Assembly: GCF_029633865.1 (NCBI RefSeq)
Contig: NC_079230.1
Span: 30,594,666 to 30,658,665 of the forward strand
Length of the DNA stretch: 64,000 bases
Source: Lampris incognitus
Lineage: Eukaryota > Chordata > Actinopteri > Lampriformes > Lampridae
Direction: 5' to 3'
The position numbers and the translations under genes are program-made. Under the pieces are notes generated by a model, which did no database searches, had not been told where the DNA came from, and saw nothing but the letters and a program-made list of their open reading frames with translations. Of the stretch, positions 46,224 to 58,600 are shown one piece after another (position 1 is the stretch's first letter; each line of letters starts with the position of its first letter).

Positions 46224-46240
46224 TTCCAGAATGTTCTGGA
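46224..46240. promoter_or_regulatory. Heat-shock-element-like motif, copy 3
   Basis: Same motif in the third unit, beyond the Tc1 insertion. Confidence 0.5.
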
Positions 46241-46820
46241 TGGTGTAGCCAACTCTCTTAAAAAAAGACAGTTAAGGTGGCTGTTGAAAATAGACATGTT
46301 TGCTGTAACGCCATCATTTAGTCGAAACACAAGACTGGATATAACGTGCTGTATATCATACCACTAGTGATTATTACTTCTGGAAAATTCCATATTCATA
46401 AGGACAAAAATGATTCCCTGCACTTTATTGATGAGTTTAAACAATGCACCATCATTTTATTTAATTCTAAAAACAAAACAAAAAAAGAAGCTGTGAGGAG
46501 CTTTAAATCACTAGGCGAATTCAATATGCTGCATATAGTACAAACTCCTTTGTATCTTTGTTTTCTATTGTCTCTTTCTTCGTTTGTACCGTTGTGTATG
46601 AAAACGTGTTCAATAAAGAATGGAGAGAGAACCCCCCCCCCCCCCCGGGGCTCGGCAGACCTTAGCTGCGCTTTATCCTCTCCTGGATGAATGTGGAGGA
46701 TATCACAATATCAGAGATGTGGATGAAATACGTGTATGGGTTTTTTGGGACGATGTGGCGTCGCCGTATCTATTTTTAACCTCACGCGCATATTTTAGTA
46801 TTTCACTGCGCAGGCCAAGG

Positions 46821-46838
46821 GAACGTTACGTAACGTTC
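46821..46838. promoter_or_regulatory. Perfect 18-bp palindrome with TTACGTAA core
   Basis: GAACGTTACGTAACGTTC equals its own reverse complement. The TTACGTAA core is the optimal site for PAR-bZIP/NFIL3 factors. Regulatory use is inference. Confidence 0.4.
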
Positions 46839-46887
46839 ACTCTCGCTCCCTTTGTCAACACTCCACCCCCCGTTGTCGCGTTGCAAT

Positions 46888-46902
46888 GTCGCCCCCTGCT
46901 GG
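46888..46902 (-). promoter_or_regulatory. CTCF-like motif
   Basis: GTCGCCCCCTGCTGG on the plus strand is CCAGCAGGGGGCGAC on the minus strand, very close to the vertebrate CTCF core. It lies between the divergent promoters. Confidence 0.5.
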
Positions 46903-47404
46903 AACGTCTTTTTAAACATAATTGTCAGAGTAACAATGTATCCCAACATGCATCTGAATAGAACGTCGATCTCCTACACCGAACGCAGCAAAGAGACGGG
47001 CTTAATAACGTCCAGCCACACTTATGATGCGTATTTTCTCAGTCTGGTTGCGGTGTGCAAATTATACACGCCTGCGAACGCTCCCAGTAGAGGAGTCACG
47101 TCGACTTCATGGGAAAGTTTTCGCTGGGACTGGATGATGAGCGTCGGAGACGGAGAGCGAGATTGAGAATGAGAATGGGGACACGTGAGGGTTTGAAAAC
47201 GAGAAACGGAAGAGGAATACGTGGAGGTGCTCAAATCAGTCATCTGGGAGCAGAGGGGGGACGCCTTGTTTGGGACGATGGCCCTGACGAGAGAAAACGG
47301 GGACTTTCAAGGACCCACGTGAAGTCGGAAAGTTTGCAGGGAGAAAACTTCTGATACGTACGATCGATCGGGATAATTAGAAGAGGGGTGGTTATCACTG
47401 ATGG

Positions 47405-47472
47405 CATATATTGTATATATACAACATGATCATATATTGTATATATACAATATGATCATATATTGTATATAG
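47405..47472. repeat. 26-bp AT-rich palindromic tandem repeat
   Basis: CATATATTGTATATATACAA plus YATGAT repeats at 47405, 47431 and (partial) 47457. Each unit is itself nearly palindromic. Confidence 0.9.
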
Positions 47473-47969
47473 CGTCAGAGAGATAGAGCCCTTCACATCG
47501 ACATGTTTAGAGGTTTCTGTGTGCCTTGCTTCTCTCTCGGATTAAAAGCAAAGAAGAAGGCAGTGATAAGTGGCGTGCCACTGCCAGTAGAGGCTTGGTT
47601 ATTTCGGGAGGTTACAGGTGGTGTGTGTGAGGCAGGAAGAATGACGAGATTCCGAGAAAGGGAAGACAGAATTATTTATTTATTTATTTATTTTTGCAGG
47701 AAAATAGCCAGAAAGAGTGTGGCTTGACTGGCTTGAAAGCGCAAGCAAAGGGCCTGCACTGCAAGGCAAATCATGACATGGGCTCAGCAGCGTCCAAGAG
47801 GAATTAAGGAAGAGGAAGTGAATAAGATGAGAGCAGAAAAGGGATTGTCGTATGCTTGAAGCTGCTAAAAGAATGCAGAGAAACAATAAGAATGATGTCA
47901 TACATTAACAAAAACACTACCACTAAGTGTCTACTACTACTACTGTTACTACTAATATTGTAGCAGCAG

Positions 47970-48085
47970 TAGTAGTAGAAGTTTTGATCCACTCTCCAGT
48001 CCGGTTGGTGGCGGTAATGCGTCAAGTCGCTATTTGCCAACCGCCAATAGACCTAAAAAAACGAAGAAGAAGAAGCAGCCCCGCT
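47970..48085. repeat. Dispersed fish repeat upstream of men1
   Basis: CCGGTTGGTGGCGGTAATGC, then GCCAACCGCCAATAGACC and an AAGAAGAAG tail; a common teleost interspersed sequence whose family I cannot name. A (CTA/GTA) patch precedes it at 47931-47978. Confidence 0.6.
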
Positions 48086-48895
48086 CTTCCTCGAGCCGTC
48101 TGAACTGCGCGGCAAAAGAAGTGGGACACAAACAAAAACATGTGGCTGCGGCTGCGCTTGTGAGCGAAGGGGGTATGTAGTAGCTAACGCGCCACGCAGG
48201 GATTTCTGATTTGGACTTCTTTAAACGAGCCACTTTAAATGCCACGTGTCTGATTTGGCGAACTAGCCGAGCTATCTTTTTTTCTGCGAAAGTATTTCTG
48301 GTTTGCTATCGTTCATTTGGCTTTGCCGTCAGCGGGCTAACTAGCAGGTGGCTAGCGAAGCCAGTTCACTCGCCGCAACCGCCCACTAAGCTAGCTTCGT
48401 TGTATCCCGCTAATGCTTTACTTCCTAGCTGCTTTTGACTTGTTTGCAATTCAAAGAGCTTGCAATAAGCAATCTAAGTAACTCGCCCGCGTTTTTGCAA
48501 ATTAGCATTAGCAAGCCCTGCTAGCTAGTAAATATTAGCTCGTTAACTAGCTGACGTCAGCCTACCAGGCGAGCTAACAGCTGGAATCGGCCGGCGTTTC
48601 TGGCCGAGGAGCTGTTGTGGATACACCTTCCGTTTCTCGTGCACTAACCAACAAATAGCAATGTATTCAACAGAATGTCCTTGGTTTTGATTCGTATGTT
48701 TACCCCCGGTGTTGCTAATGCCCCGCCCACCATGCGCACGACTCAACGTCAGCGGTGTTTACGCAGCAGATGTTACATGTCGGATAGCTTAGCCTCTTGT
48801 CCAGTTCTTAGGAAAGGTCCCTGATCACTGCGGAAAACTGCTAGGATTGAACCGATTTTGATTTTAACTGACTGTGTTTTGATATTTACGTTCAG
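48086..48895 (+). promoter_or_regulatory. men1: men1 promoter, 5' UTR exon and intron region
   Basis: Human MEN1 has a non-coding exon 1. Here a plausible acceptor TTTACGTTCAG ends at 48895, preceded by a branch-like CTGAC (48868-48872) and T-rich sequence, so coding exon 2 probably starts at 48896. The first exon must lie upstream, but I cannot place its donor or the transcription start. Confidence 0.45.
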
Positions 48896-48973
48896 CTCTA
48901 CTGTCGGTTGCGGTCAGCATCGCAGAGCAGCCGGCAGCAGCGTTCGTCAGCCACCTGAGTGACGTTGGATAAC

Positions 48974-49409
48974 ATGGGTCTCCATTCGGCCCAAAAGAAA
49001 CACTTTCCTCTGCGGGGCATCGATGGAGTGGTGCAGCTGTTTGATGCCGAGCTTCGGAAAGCGGAACCAGACCTGGCCCTTCTCTCCCTGGTCCTTGGCT
49101 TTGTCGAGCACTTCCTGGCTGTCAACCGAGTCGTCCCCATAAATGTTCCTGGGGTTCGTTTTGAACCCCTTGAGCCAGACTGTCCTAACTCCTGCTTTCC
49201 CACAGTAGAGCTTGGCATGATTTCTGCGCTGCACGAGCGCTTCACGGCCCAGATCCGTGGTGCAGTGGACTTGTCCCAGTACCGGCGGCCTGCAGGAGGG
49301 TCCAGCAGGGAACTGGTGAAGAAAGTATCCGACATCATATGGAACAGTCTGAGTCGCTCCTATTTCAAGGACCGCGCTCACATCCAGTCCCTCTTCAGCC
49401 TTATCACTG
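48974..49409 (+). CDS. men1: men1 coding exon 1 (exon 2 of the gene)
   Basis: 436 bp, residues 1-145 plus one base. An upstream in-frame GTG at 48959 is not used as start because the ATG gives the conserved N-terminus. Donor CACTG|GTATGG. Confidence 0.97.
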
Positions 49410-49623
49410 GTATGGCTTCCACAGTGGGCTGTCTTGATAAATGCCAGTTCATGTTATAACTGAGTTTGTAATGGTATGGTCTATTGTACCTAATGGTTTG
49501 CTTATGCAGATGTTGACCATTGCAATATTTAGGTGTAGTCAGTCATTGCAATAGAGGCCTATAATCTGTCAGCCTTAAGGCGGTCCCCAATCTATTTTTG
49601 TTGTTGTCATTATTGCTGAGTTG

Positions 49624-49681
<58 letters not shown>

Positions 49682-52600
49682 AATTTAAACCAGGCACAAA
49701 ACTGGATAGTTCAGGGGTGGCCTTTGCGGTTGTGGCTGCGTGTCAGGTCCTGGGGTTGAAGGATGTCCATTTGGCATTGTCCGAAGACCATGCCTGGGTG
49801 ATCTTCGGCAAGAACGGGGAAGAGACAGCCGAGGTCACCTGGCACGGGAAAGGCAACGAGGACAGACGGGGACAAACCGTCACAGCTGGAGTCAATGAGA
49901 GGGTAAGGCATGCACTTTTTCTTGACATATTAAACCACTATTAAACTAAGAAAATTGTTTAATATGTCATAGACATAGCAGCTTTTAAGGTTCTGTTAGT
50001 AATCAAAAATTGCATAGAGGATGAAGGGGCAGTGTAAGTAACAGTGGTACTCAAATATGTGCCAATAAGGGCCATGTGTATGCAGGTTTTATTTTAACTC
50101 AGAATCAGAAACACTGTCATTTCATTTCATGCACTTGCGCACATGGAAATGAAATGAAACATAGTTTCCCCCAGCCCACAGCAGTGCATCACAAAGACAA
50201 AAACACATATCCAAAAACTACAAGAACACATACACTATATGTACAAAAGTATTGGGACACACCTCTTAATCATTGAATTCATGTGTTTCATTTAGACCCA
50301 TTGCCACAGGTGTATAAAATCCAGCACTAGCCATGCAGTCTGCATTTACAAACATTTGTGAAAGAATGGGTCGTTCTGAAGAGCTCAGTGAATTCAAGCG
50401 TGGTACTGTCATAGGATGTACCTTTCAATAAGTCAGTTCGTGAAATTTCTTCCCTGCTAGATATTCCACGGTCAACTGTAATATAAGTGTTATTATTGAA
50501 AAGTGGAAACATTTAGGAACAACAGCAACTCGGCCATGAAGTGGCAGACCACGTAAAGTCACACAGTGGGGTCAACGAGTGCTGAGGCGCATAGTGTGTA
50601 AAAGTCTCCAACGCTCTGTTCATTCAATAACTGCAGAGTTCCAAACTTCCACTGGCATTAACATCAGCACAAAAACTGTGCACCGGGAGCTTCATGGAAT
50701 GGGTTTCCATGGCCGAGCAGCTGCATGCAAGCCTTACATCACCAAACACAGCGCTAAGTGTCGGGTGGAGTGGTGTAAAGCACACTGCCACTGGACTCTG
50801 GAGCAGTGGAAACATGTTCTGTGGAGTGACGAATCACACTTCTCTGTCTGGCAGTCTGATGGATGAGTCTGGGTTTGGCAGATGCCAGGACAATGTTACC
50901 TGTCTGTCTGCGTTGTGCCAACTGTACAGTTTGGTGGAGGAGGGATAAGGATATGGGGTTGTTTTGCAGGGGTTGGGCTAGGCCCCTTAGTTCCAGTGAA
51001 GGGAAATCTTAATGCTTCAGCATACCAAGACATTTTTGACAATTCAATTTTTCCAACTTTGTGGGAACAGTTTGGGGAGGGCCCTTTTCTGTTCCAGCAT
51101 GACTGTTCTCCAGTGCACAAAGCAAGGTCCATTAAGACATGGTTGGGTGAGTTTGGTGTGGAAGAACTTGAGTCGGGCCCGCACAGAGCCCTGACCTCAA
51201 CCCCATCGAACACCTTTGGGATGAACTAGAACAGAGATTGCGAGCCAGGTCTTCTCATCCAACATCAGTGCCTGACCTCACAAATGCTCTTCTGGATGAA
51301 TGGGCAAAAATTCCCACAGTCACACTCCAAAATCTTGTAGAAAGCCTTCACAGAAGAGTGGCTGCAAAGGGGGGGGGACCAACTCCATATTAATGCCTGT
51401 TGATTTAGAATGGGATGTCATAAAAGCTGCTGTAGGTGTAATGGCCCGGTGTCCCAATACTTCTGTACATATAGTGTATATCCAAACTAACACATGTATC
51501 TTTAAAAAAAAAAAAAAATCACTGTCCAGGAGAACGAATGCCAGCCAGGATGACTGTCGGAACTGCCGGTCTGCATAGGCTAGCAGTTAGCTTAGCCTGC
51601 CCTGCTTCTCCATCCTATCAGACTGCCCTCGATGTTTCTGCTTTGGGCACAGCTCCGGTCAGGGCCGTGGTCCTTGGGCCCACAGGATGCAGCAGACCAA
51701 GCTCCCTCAGCCGATCCAACACCAGCTCTCCTACTCAGACACCTTCGACACCTCCCTCCTTGCGCTCCACACGACGACACTAAAAACACAGTCAAGGCTA
51801 GGCAAGGCCGCCGCCAGACCACCCTCGGTGTTATTGGAACTGCCGATCTGCATGAGCTAGGAGTTAGTTTAGCCTGCCCTGCTTCCGCGTCCTGTCAGAC
51901 CGCCCTCGGCATCACCTCTTCAGACACAGCTCCAGGCAGGGCCATGGTCCCTGGGCCCACAGGACTCAGTAAGCAAGCAAAATTTTATTTATATAGCACT
52001 TATAAAAACATACAGTTACAAAGTGCTATCCACTCAGTACACAAAATATGAATAAATGCATAAAATAAATTGAATGAATATAAGACATGGCATAGGGAGT
52101 AACAGACCAAGCTAAAAATGAAACAAAACAGAAGGCAGAGATTGGAATCTGTAAAAAGGCTTGGCTGAAAAGATGGGTTTTTAGAAGCCACTTAAAACAG
52201 TCCAAAGATTCAGCAAATCTATGGATTGGGGAAGATTATTCCAGAGGTTTGGGGCTAAAACTGTAAAGGCGTGGTCACCTTTTGTTTTGCAGTTGGGGTG
52301 AGAGATGAATAAAAGACCGAGGTTTGAGGGTCAGAGTGGTCGGGAAGTGGAATGAGAAGATCAGAAATTATAGCCAGATTTCCCCTATAGGTATCAAAGC
52401 ATGTCACACGCATTAAGTCAAGTCAGTTTTATTTGTATAGCCCAATATCACAAATTACAAATGTGTCTCAGTGGGCTTTACAGCAGTACAACATCCTGTC
52501 CTGGAAGGAGTGAAAGTCGGTCTACTTAAAGGACTCGTCTGGCCAGTGTTGTTATATGGAGCTAAAAGTTGGACATTGAAGAAAGCGATGGTAAACAGGA

Positions 52601-55600
52601 TGGAGGCTGCAGAGATGTGGCTTTATCGTAGGATGCTTCGAATAAGTTGGACGGAGAAATGAACGAATGTGAGCATCCTTAATGAATTAGGAATGAAAAG
52701 AGGACTAATAGCACATATAATGAAAAGAAAGCTATCATTCTTTGGGCATACCTGTCGTCCAGGTGTCAGTACATTAACGAAGACAGCGATTTTGGGAACT
52801 ACCCCAGCAAAGCACGAGAGGCTGACCGAAATGGCAGTATCATGATGACATCAAAGAATGGCTTAGTCCGAAAATATCAAAGGCAACAAGATCAGCTCAG
52901 GACAGAGAGAACTGGAGGAGACTTGTTTGGCAGGCATTGTCATCTTGATGGTGCTGGCAACACTCACAAACGAGGAAGCCTTGAAGAAGTGCTTAAATGC
53001 ACAATCTCTTTCCCCATAAAAGTGCTGAGTGTTGAGTTATACCCCCAGTGGAGTTTGGCTACAGGGGGGGTTGGCACAGACATCAGTGCACACATATCGT
53101 TATCCCAATACATCCAATCACTAGTCACAAGATAATTTTCCCTTGTTTTCTCAAACTCTTTATCACCTCCTTCGCTTACATTGTCTGTGACATGCCAATC
53201 AGATCCTTGCATGAACATGTGCTGTGGTGACATGTGAGTGTGCAATTTTTAAGTAAATCGAAGGTTATCTATCTTGGCCCTGACTGTGGCAGATCCCATC
53301 AATATACGTATGTGTAGTGGCTTGCCATGCCCTAATTGTACATACTAACCTGGGATGTTTGATACTCTAGTAACTTTAATTTCTTCCTCTGTACAGTGTA
53401 ATATCAAGGATCAAGGTCAACAAACACATCAGACCTCTGGCTGACAGAGTTACAGGAAGACGTTTGCAAAAGAGAAAGTTGGGGTTTTTTTTTTCACCAT
53501 CTTCTGTGATAACTGGCAATGGTGTGGTAGTATATAATCCTCTTACTGCAATGCCTGATGCTTCTCAAAATCTACTCATTTTGGTCATGTTGAATGCATC
53601 TTGGCTGTCATATGTTTTGGGTAATGTGTGTCAGGGGTGCATTCACCAGACTCCGGAATCTCCCCCGTCCCCGCCGCCAGTTGCGCTTAATCTTCGGTGT
53701 GCACACTGCGTATGCGGCCAGGTGGGTCCCCGTCTCTTTCTTGGTTCGGTACAGTCTTTTGCTCAATGATCAGGGAACCCTCAGTTCCAACACCCCTCAT
53801 TTCAAGAGCCTGCATTGCCGAGTCCTCTACTCAGAGCTCAACCTCTGCTCTGAGGCAGACCGTTGCGCCCTTCACTTCTCCCTCTGTCTGTCGGTGCTCT
53901 GCTGAGTCTGGAGCTGTGCCCGCTGTGCCATTTGAAGCTTGCCAGTCAGTTGAGGTTTGGCTTGTTGTGCTTTTGTCTCTTGAGAGTTTCAAATTCTTTT
54001 CAACATGGATGGCATGCTCTTGAATAGCAGATAAACGTCCTGTGTCCCAACTCGTACAGTGTTTGCATACCTGGCAGCTGATTTCTTCATTCATGCTGTC
54101 CAGGAAAAAGTTCTTAAGCTGCTGCACATATGGGGAGTCATTTTATTTGTTTGGCGGTGCTGGTGGTGCTAGAACACTGTTTCCTCTGAAAACTTTAGTC
54201 AATCTGACTAAAAGGTTGGCCATGGTCTCTCCAGGCTGCTGTTTGCAGTCTTTTCTTCTCCCCCATCTCATGCCACAGAGTCCTTCCACATGGCGGCAAT
54301 AATTGGCATTGTCTGCCCAGTTATAACGGCAGTTTCATCCCGGCTGTACCCGCCTGGTGTGGAGGTGGAGCGGATGCTGGACTCCACGTGACGGGCTTTG
54401 CAGCTGCAGTCAGCTGTTCTCGGGCCTCTTGATATAAACGGGCTGGCTGCTGTCAGTCTATGGCAGGTTAGTGCTGGTCTGCGGGTCTCTGATGAGCAGC
54501 TGAGAAAGGAAGGAGATCCAGGTCTTTCTGTGAAAGCTGAGGACAGTTTGTCCCCTCTACCTTGTATCTCTTTTCACTATACTTTTGCCTATTTCTTTTC
54601 TTTGCCTTCTCTCCACATCAGAAATGCTTTCCAATCTACTTTCCCTTTCCCTTTTTGTCTTTCATATTTTTCCATCTTATTCTGCATTTTTTTTTTTTGC
54701 AGCTGATTTACACTCAAACTACCAGTTTCAGGAAACCCAAATTTCTTTTCCCACATTGAAAGCTGTTTACAGGAGTCCTCACCAATTTTCACACACCCTA
54801 TCAGACAAGACTTGTCAGTTAAAAGTTTGCTTTGTTTTTTTCGACATTCTGTTATCCTGCAATCCATCTTACCCGGAAATGTCCTAATCCTAACCATTAA
54901 ATTGACATTCATTATTTCCTTTGCCAATTGGTCGTCACCCGTGAATGTCATTACCTTCAGACGTCCTTCTGTGGTCTTCCGAACTGTACCCTCATTTAAA
55001 TAAAAAAAGCCATGTCACAATTCCTTTCCCCACAATCTCACAAACAGTCTCTTCTCAGTCTGGGAGTCGTTACGAGCTGTCCTCAGGGGAGGTATACTTC
55101 CTGAGTCTTGGGCAATTTTTTAACCCTGCACCAGACTGGCCGACCAGATGTAATCCGTGCAGAGTGGGTCAAAGAAGAATATGTGTTAGACTTCCCGGGC
55201 GAGCCCCCAAATTGTCATGACAGTTATTTAATTCCAGTCTGACATTAAATGAGAAGTGAGACAAAAATCTCTTACACTATTGTCATACTTTAAAGACGGG
55301 AAGATGGCGGTGCGAATTCACATTTGTGGCGGCCTCACCCAGTACTATCGATGCAGTGTCTTTGTCCACATCTGCATCTAAGTTTGTCTTCATTTGATGG
55401 CTGGGAGAGCTTGGTCTGCTGCGTCCTGTGGGCCCAGGGACCACAGCCCTGCCTGGAGCTGTGCCCGAAGAGGTAACACCGAGGGTGATCTGACAGGATG
55501 CGGGTAGCAGGGCAGGCTAAGCTAACTGCTAGCCCATGCAGACCGGCAGTTCCGATAACACCGAGGACGGTCTGGCAGTAGCCTCGCCTGGTGTTGACTG

Positions 55601-58600
55601 TGATGTTTTTGATGTTGTCGTGTGCAGTGCGGGGAGGTGTGTCAAGGGTGTCTGGCTGGGAGAGCTGGTGCTGGATTGGCTGGGAGGGCTTGGTCTGCTT
55701 TTGCCACAGGGACCATGGCCCCTGCCTGGAGCTGCGCCCAAGGAGGAAACATGGAGGGCGGTCTGACAGGATGCGTAATCGGGACAGACTATGCTAACTG
55801 CTAGCCCATGCAGACCGGCGGTTCCGACAGTCATCCTGACTGGCGTTTGATCCCTTGGACGGTGATTTTTAAAAAAAAAAAATTTTTTTTTTAGTTTGGA
55901 TACATGTGTTAGTTTGAATATGTGTGTTCTTGTAGTTCTTGAATGTGTTTTTGTCGGCATGTTGCACTGCTGTGGTCTGGGAAAACTGCATTTCGTTTCA
56001 TTTCATGTGCGCAAGTACATGAAATGAAATGACCAAGTGTTTCTGATCCCTGATTCCTTTAATGTTTTCATGAACAGAAGCACAAAGCTCAGATACTCAA
56101 GTGTGTACCCTGATCTCAGAGTGCACTCTCATTATACCTTGCAGCTCGAACAAGTTTATTGTCATGATCACGGTGGTGTGTACCCAGAGTTTTGCCCTCA
56201 TCTTGGTTGGAAGAAGTAGCTCATCTTTCTTGCTGGGCTGTCATCCTAATAGATAAGAGAACTTGCTCAGAGGTCATAGGTCAGATCTTCTCTCATCCGT
56301 ATCTTCCAGCTCGTAATTCTCCAGGACCGTTCCTTCAGACCGTGTTACACTCAAGTGAACTTCACATACATTCCTCTTTTATCAGCTAACAGTTAACAAT
56401 AGGCCTTTAGTTCAGACAGGAGAAGACACTTTATAGCACCACCTTACATTTGCTACACATGAGCTTTAAGACTCTAGCCAAGCAATATGGACGAAAGTTA
56501 AACGTGGTATAGGTCATACATGGTCAAAGATTAAAAGCAAGCAAACATCATATATGATTATATGGCAGACAAATTCAATGGCAAATTATATGACAGACAA
56601 AATGAGTGAAATGTAGCGACGTGAAATGTATCGAAGTAGTGCTGGGTGGCAAAGGACTGAGTATCACTGATCTTTGATGTGGTTGCATTTTAGTATGCAC
56701 CATATTGCCATACTCAATGTGTTGTAGATAGAACGTGTGTTAATAACCTGACCTTGATTTGTGTGATTTTCTGCTGAATGCCACTCTGTTTCCTTCCTGT
56801 TGTGCTGATGTTTCCATGTAGAGCTGGCTATACTTGAAGGGTTCCTATATGAAATGTAACAGAAACATGGAGGTGGCCTTCATGGTGTGCGCGATCAATC
56901 CCTCACTGGATCTGCACACAGACAGCTCAGAGCTCCTACAGCTACAACAGGTGACACCTCGCCTTTCATTGAAATGGAAAAATATGTGCTCATTATGTCA
57001 TACAGACACATATTCAAGAGGTTAAATACTGTGTCGGTACAGTCAAAGACGCTGGCCTACTAACTAGGACTACTTTATTCGCTTTTCTCTGATTGTTCTC
57101 ATCACTCTAATCTCTTGCCTTCTTTTGTTGCCCGGTTGGTTGTCCTCACAGAAATTGCTGTGGTTACTCTATGAACGAGGAGACCTGGACAGGTATGTTG
57201 TGCTGCACAAAGTTGTCATGGATGTAGGCTTTGTTATATTTGTTGGATATCGAATTCTTTCTCGAATGAACAAAATGTCTTTTGTTGGTACATCACTCAC
57301 TGCAAAGAGCCTGAATGTGAATAGCCTCTTTTTTGTCCTGTATCTTGATGTAGATATCCCATGGCCATGGGCACCCTTGCAGACCTTGAGGACCAGGATC
57401 CCATTCCTGGCAAGGAGAACCCCCACAAAATCCACCTCAAAGTGAGCATATACAACTAGGGCTGTCACAATTATTACGTAATCGCCTGATCGCGATTATT
57501 TGACCTGACCGCGATCATTTTGCATAATGGTTGGAATCGTTTCCGTTCATGTGTATAAAAACAGCTGGATGAAACTAACAGAAACGTCATGTTTCCATCG
57601 CTACTTCCACGTCGTTTTCCACTGTTTGTTGTTTGACTGGCGCTCTTTTAATGACGTCATCTTGATGTCATCTATTCTAGAATATTGGATGACTGCATTT
57701 GGACGAGCATGTGTTGTCATGAACATCATGGACATAGTTGCAAAGCCAAACACCACAGCAGCGCTGTGGGCACATGTTGGTTTTAAGCCAAATGAAAAGG
57801 AGAGCTCAATAACTTGGAGGAGGTGATTTGTCGGATTTGCAGCAAAAAGGTGGCGGTCAAACGCGCCAATACCACAAATGTAAAAACATCTATGGATCCA
57901 CCACCCCACCCAATTCGCCGAACTTGGAAAGACAGATGGCTCAGAAAATAGGGTAATTGGCCAAGTACAGTTGGGGAGAAAAAAACCCGGGAAAAGGGAG
58001 ACAATTAAATCGTTAATCGCGATTAATTGTATGACAATTAATCGTCACCTAAATTGTCATGATCGTGACAGCCCTACATACAACAGTATTCACTAAACTA
58101 CCTCCGTTACTTCATAAAGACGTTGGTATGGTGTGATGGCTTATTTTATTGGTTGTTTTGTGTGGTGGTTGGATGTTGTCAAAGTGTTTGAACATTTTGT
58201 GTGTGTATGTTCATTTGTTCTTTAACAGGCTGTGAGCTCTGCTCAGAAACACTACAACAATGAGCATATCTACCCGTTCATGTACCTGGCAGGGTTTCAC
58301 TACAGACACAGGAACGTGCGGGAGGCCCTGAAGGCCTGGGCCGAGGCAGCCCAGGTCATGCAAGAGTGAGTCCACATAAGTTATCAATTTCTTACACACT
58401 GATACAGCCGTAGGGAAGACTTACACACTGATACAGCCGTAGGGAGGACTTACACAGCGATACAGCCGTAGGGAAGACTTACACACTGATACAGCCGTAG
58501 GGAGGACTTACATACACACTGATACAGCCGTAGGGAGGACATACACACTGATACAGCCGTAGGGAGGACGTACACACTGATACAGCCATAGGGAGGACTT

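Larger units (their letters stand above)
44233..46363. repeat. 181-183-bp tandem repeat, interrupted by a Tc1 element
   Basis: Unit starts (CTAGAAAACGAGAGT) are at 44233, 44414 and 46180. With the transposon removed the spacing is 181 then 183 bp, and the array ends within a further partial unit. Units share TTGCTGTAACGCCATCAT, GACTGGATATAACGTGCTG and TTCCAGAATGTTCTGGA. Confidence 0.9.
46364..47404. other. Intergenic region between rtn3 and men1
   Basis: No supported gene. Contains a C-run at 46633-46646, a palindrome at 46821-46838 and a CTCF-like motif at 46888-46902. The open frames are short and lack similarity that I recognise. Confidence 0.5.
50101..51968 (+). repeat. Left arm of a large inverted repeat in men1 intron 3
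   Basis: 50101-50230 plus 51479-51968 (a Tc1 element sits between them) are the reverse complement of about 55400-56053. Shared pieces include CATTTCATTTCATG, TGCGCACATG, CTACAAGAACACA, ACTAACACATGTATC, GGATGACTGTCGGAAC and CCTGGGCCCACAGGA. Within each arm a roughly 300-bp subunit occurs twice. Confidence 0.8.

Noticed and set aside
48898-49381. Two minus-strand open frames opposite the first men1 coding exon
   Set aside because: Shadows of a strongly conserved menin exon on the plus strand.
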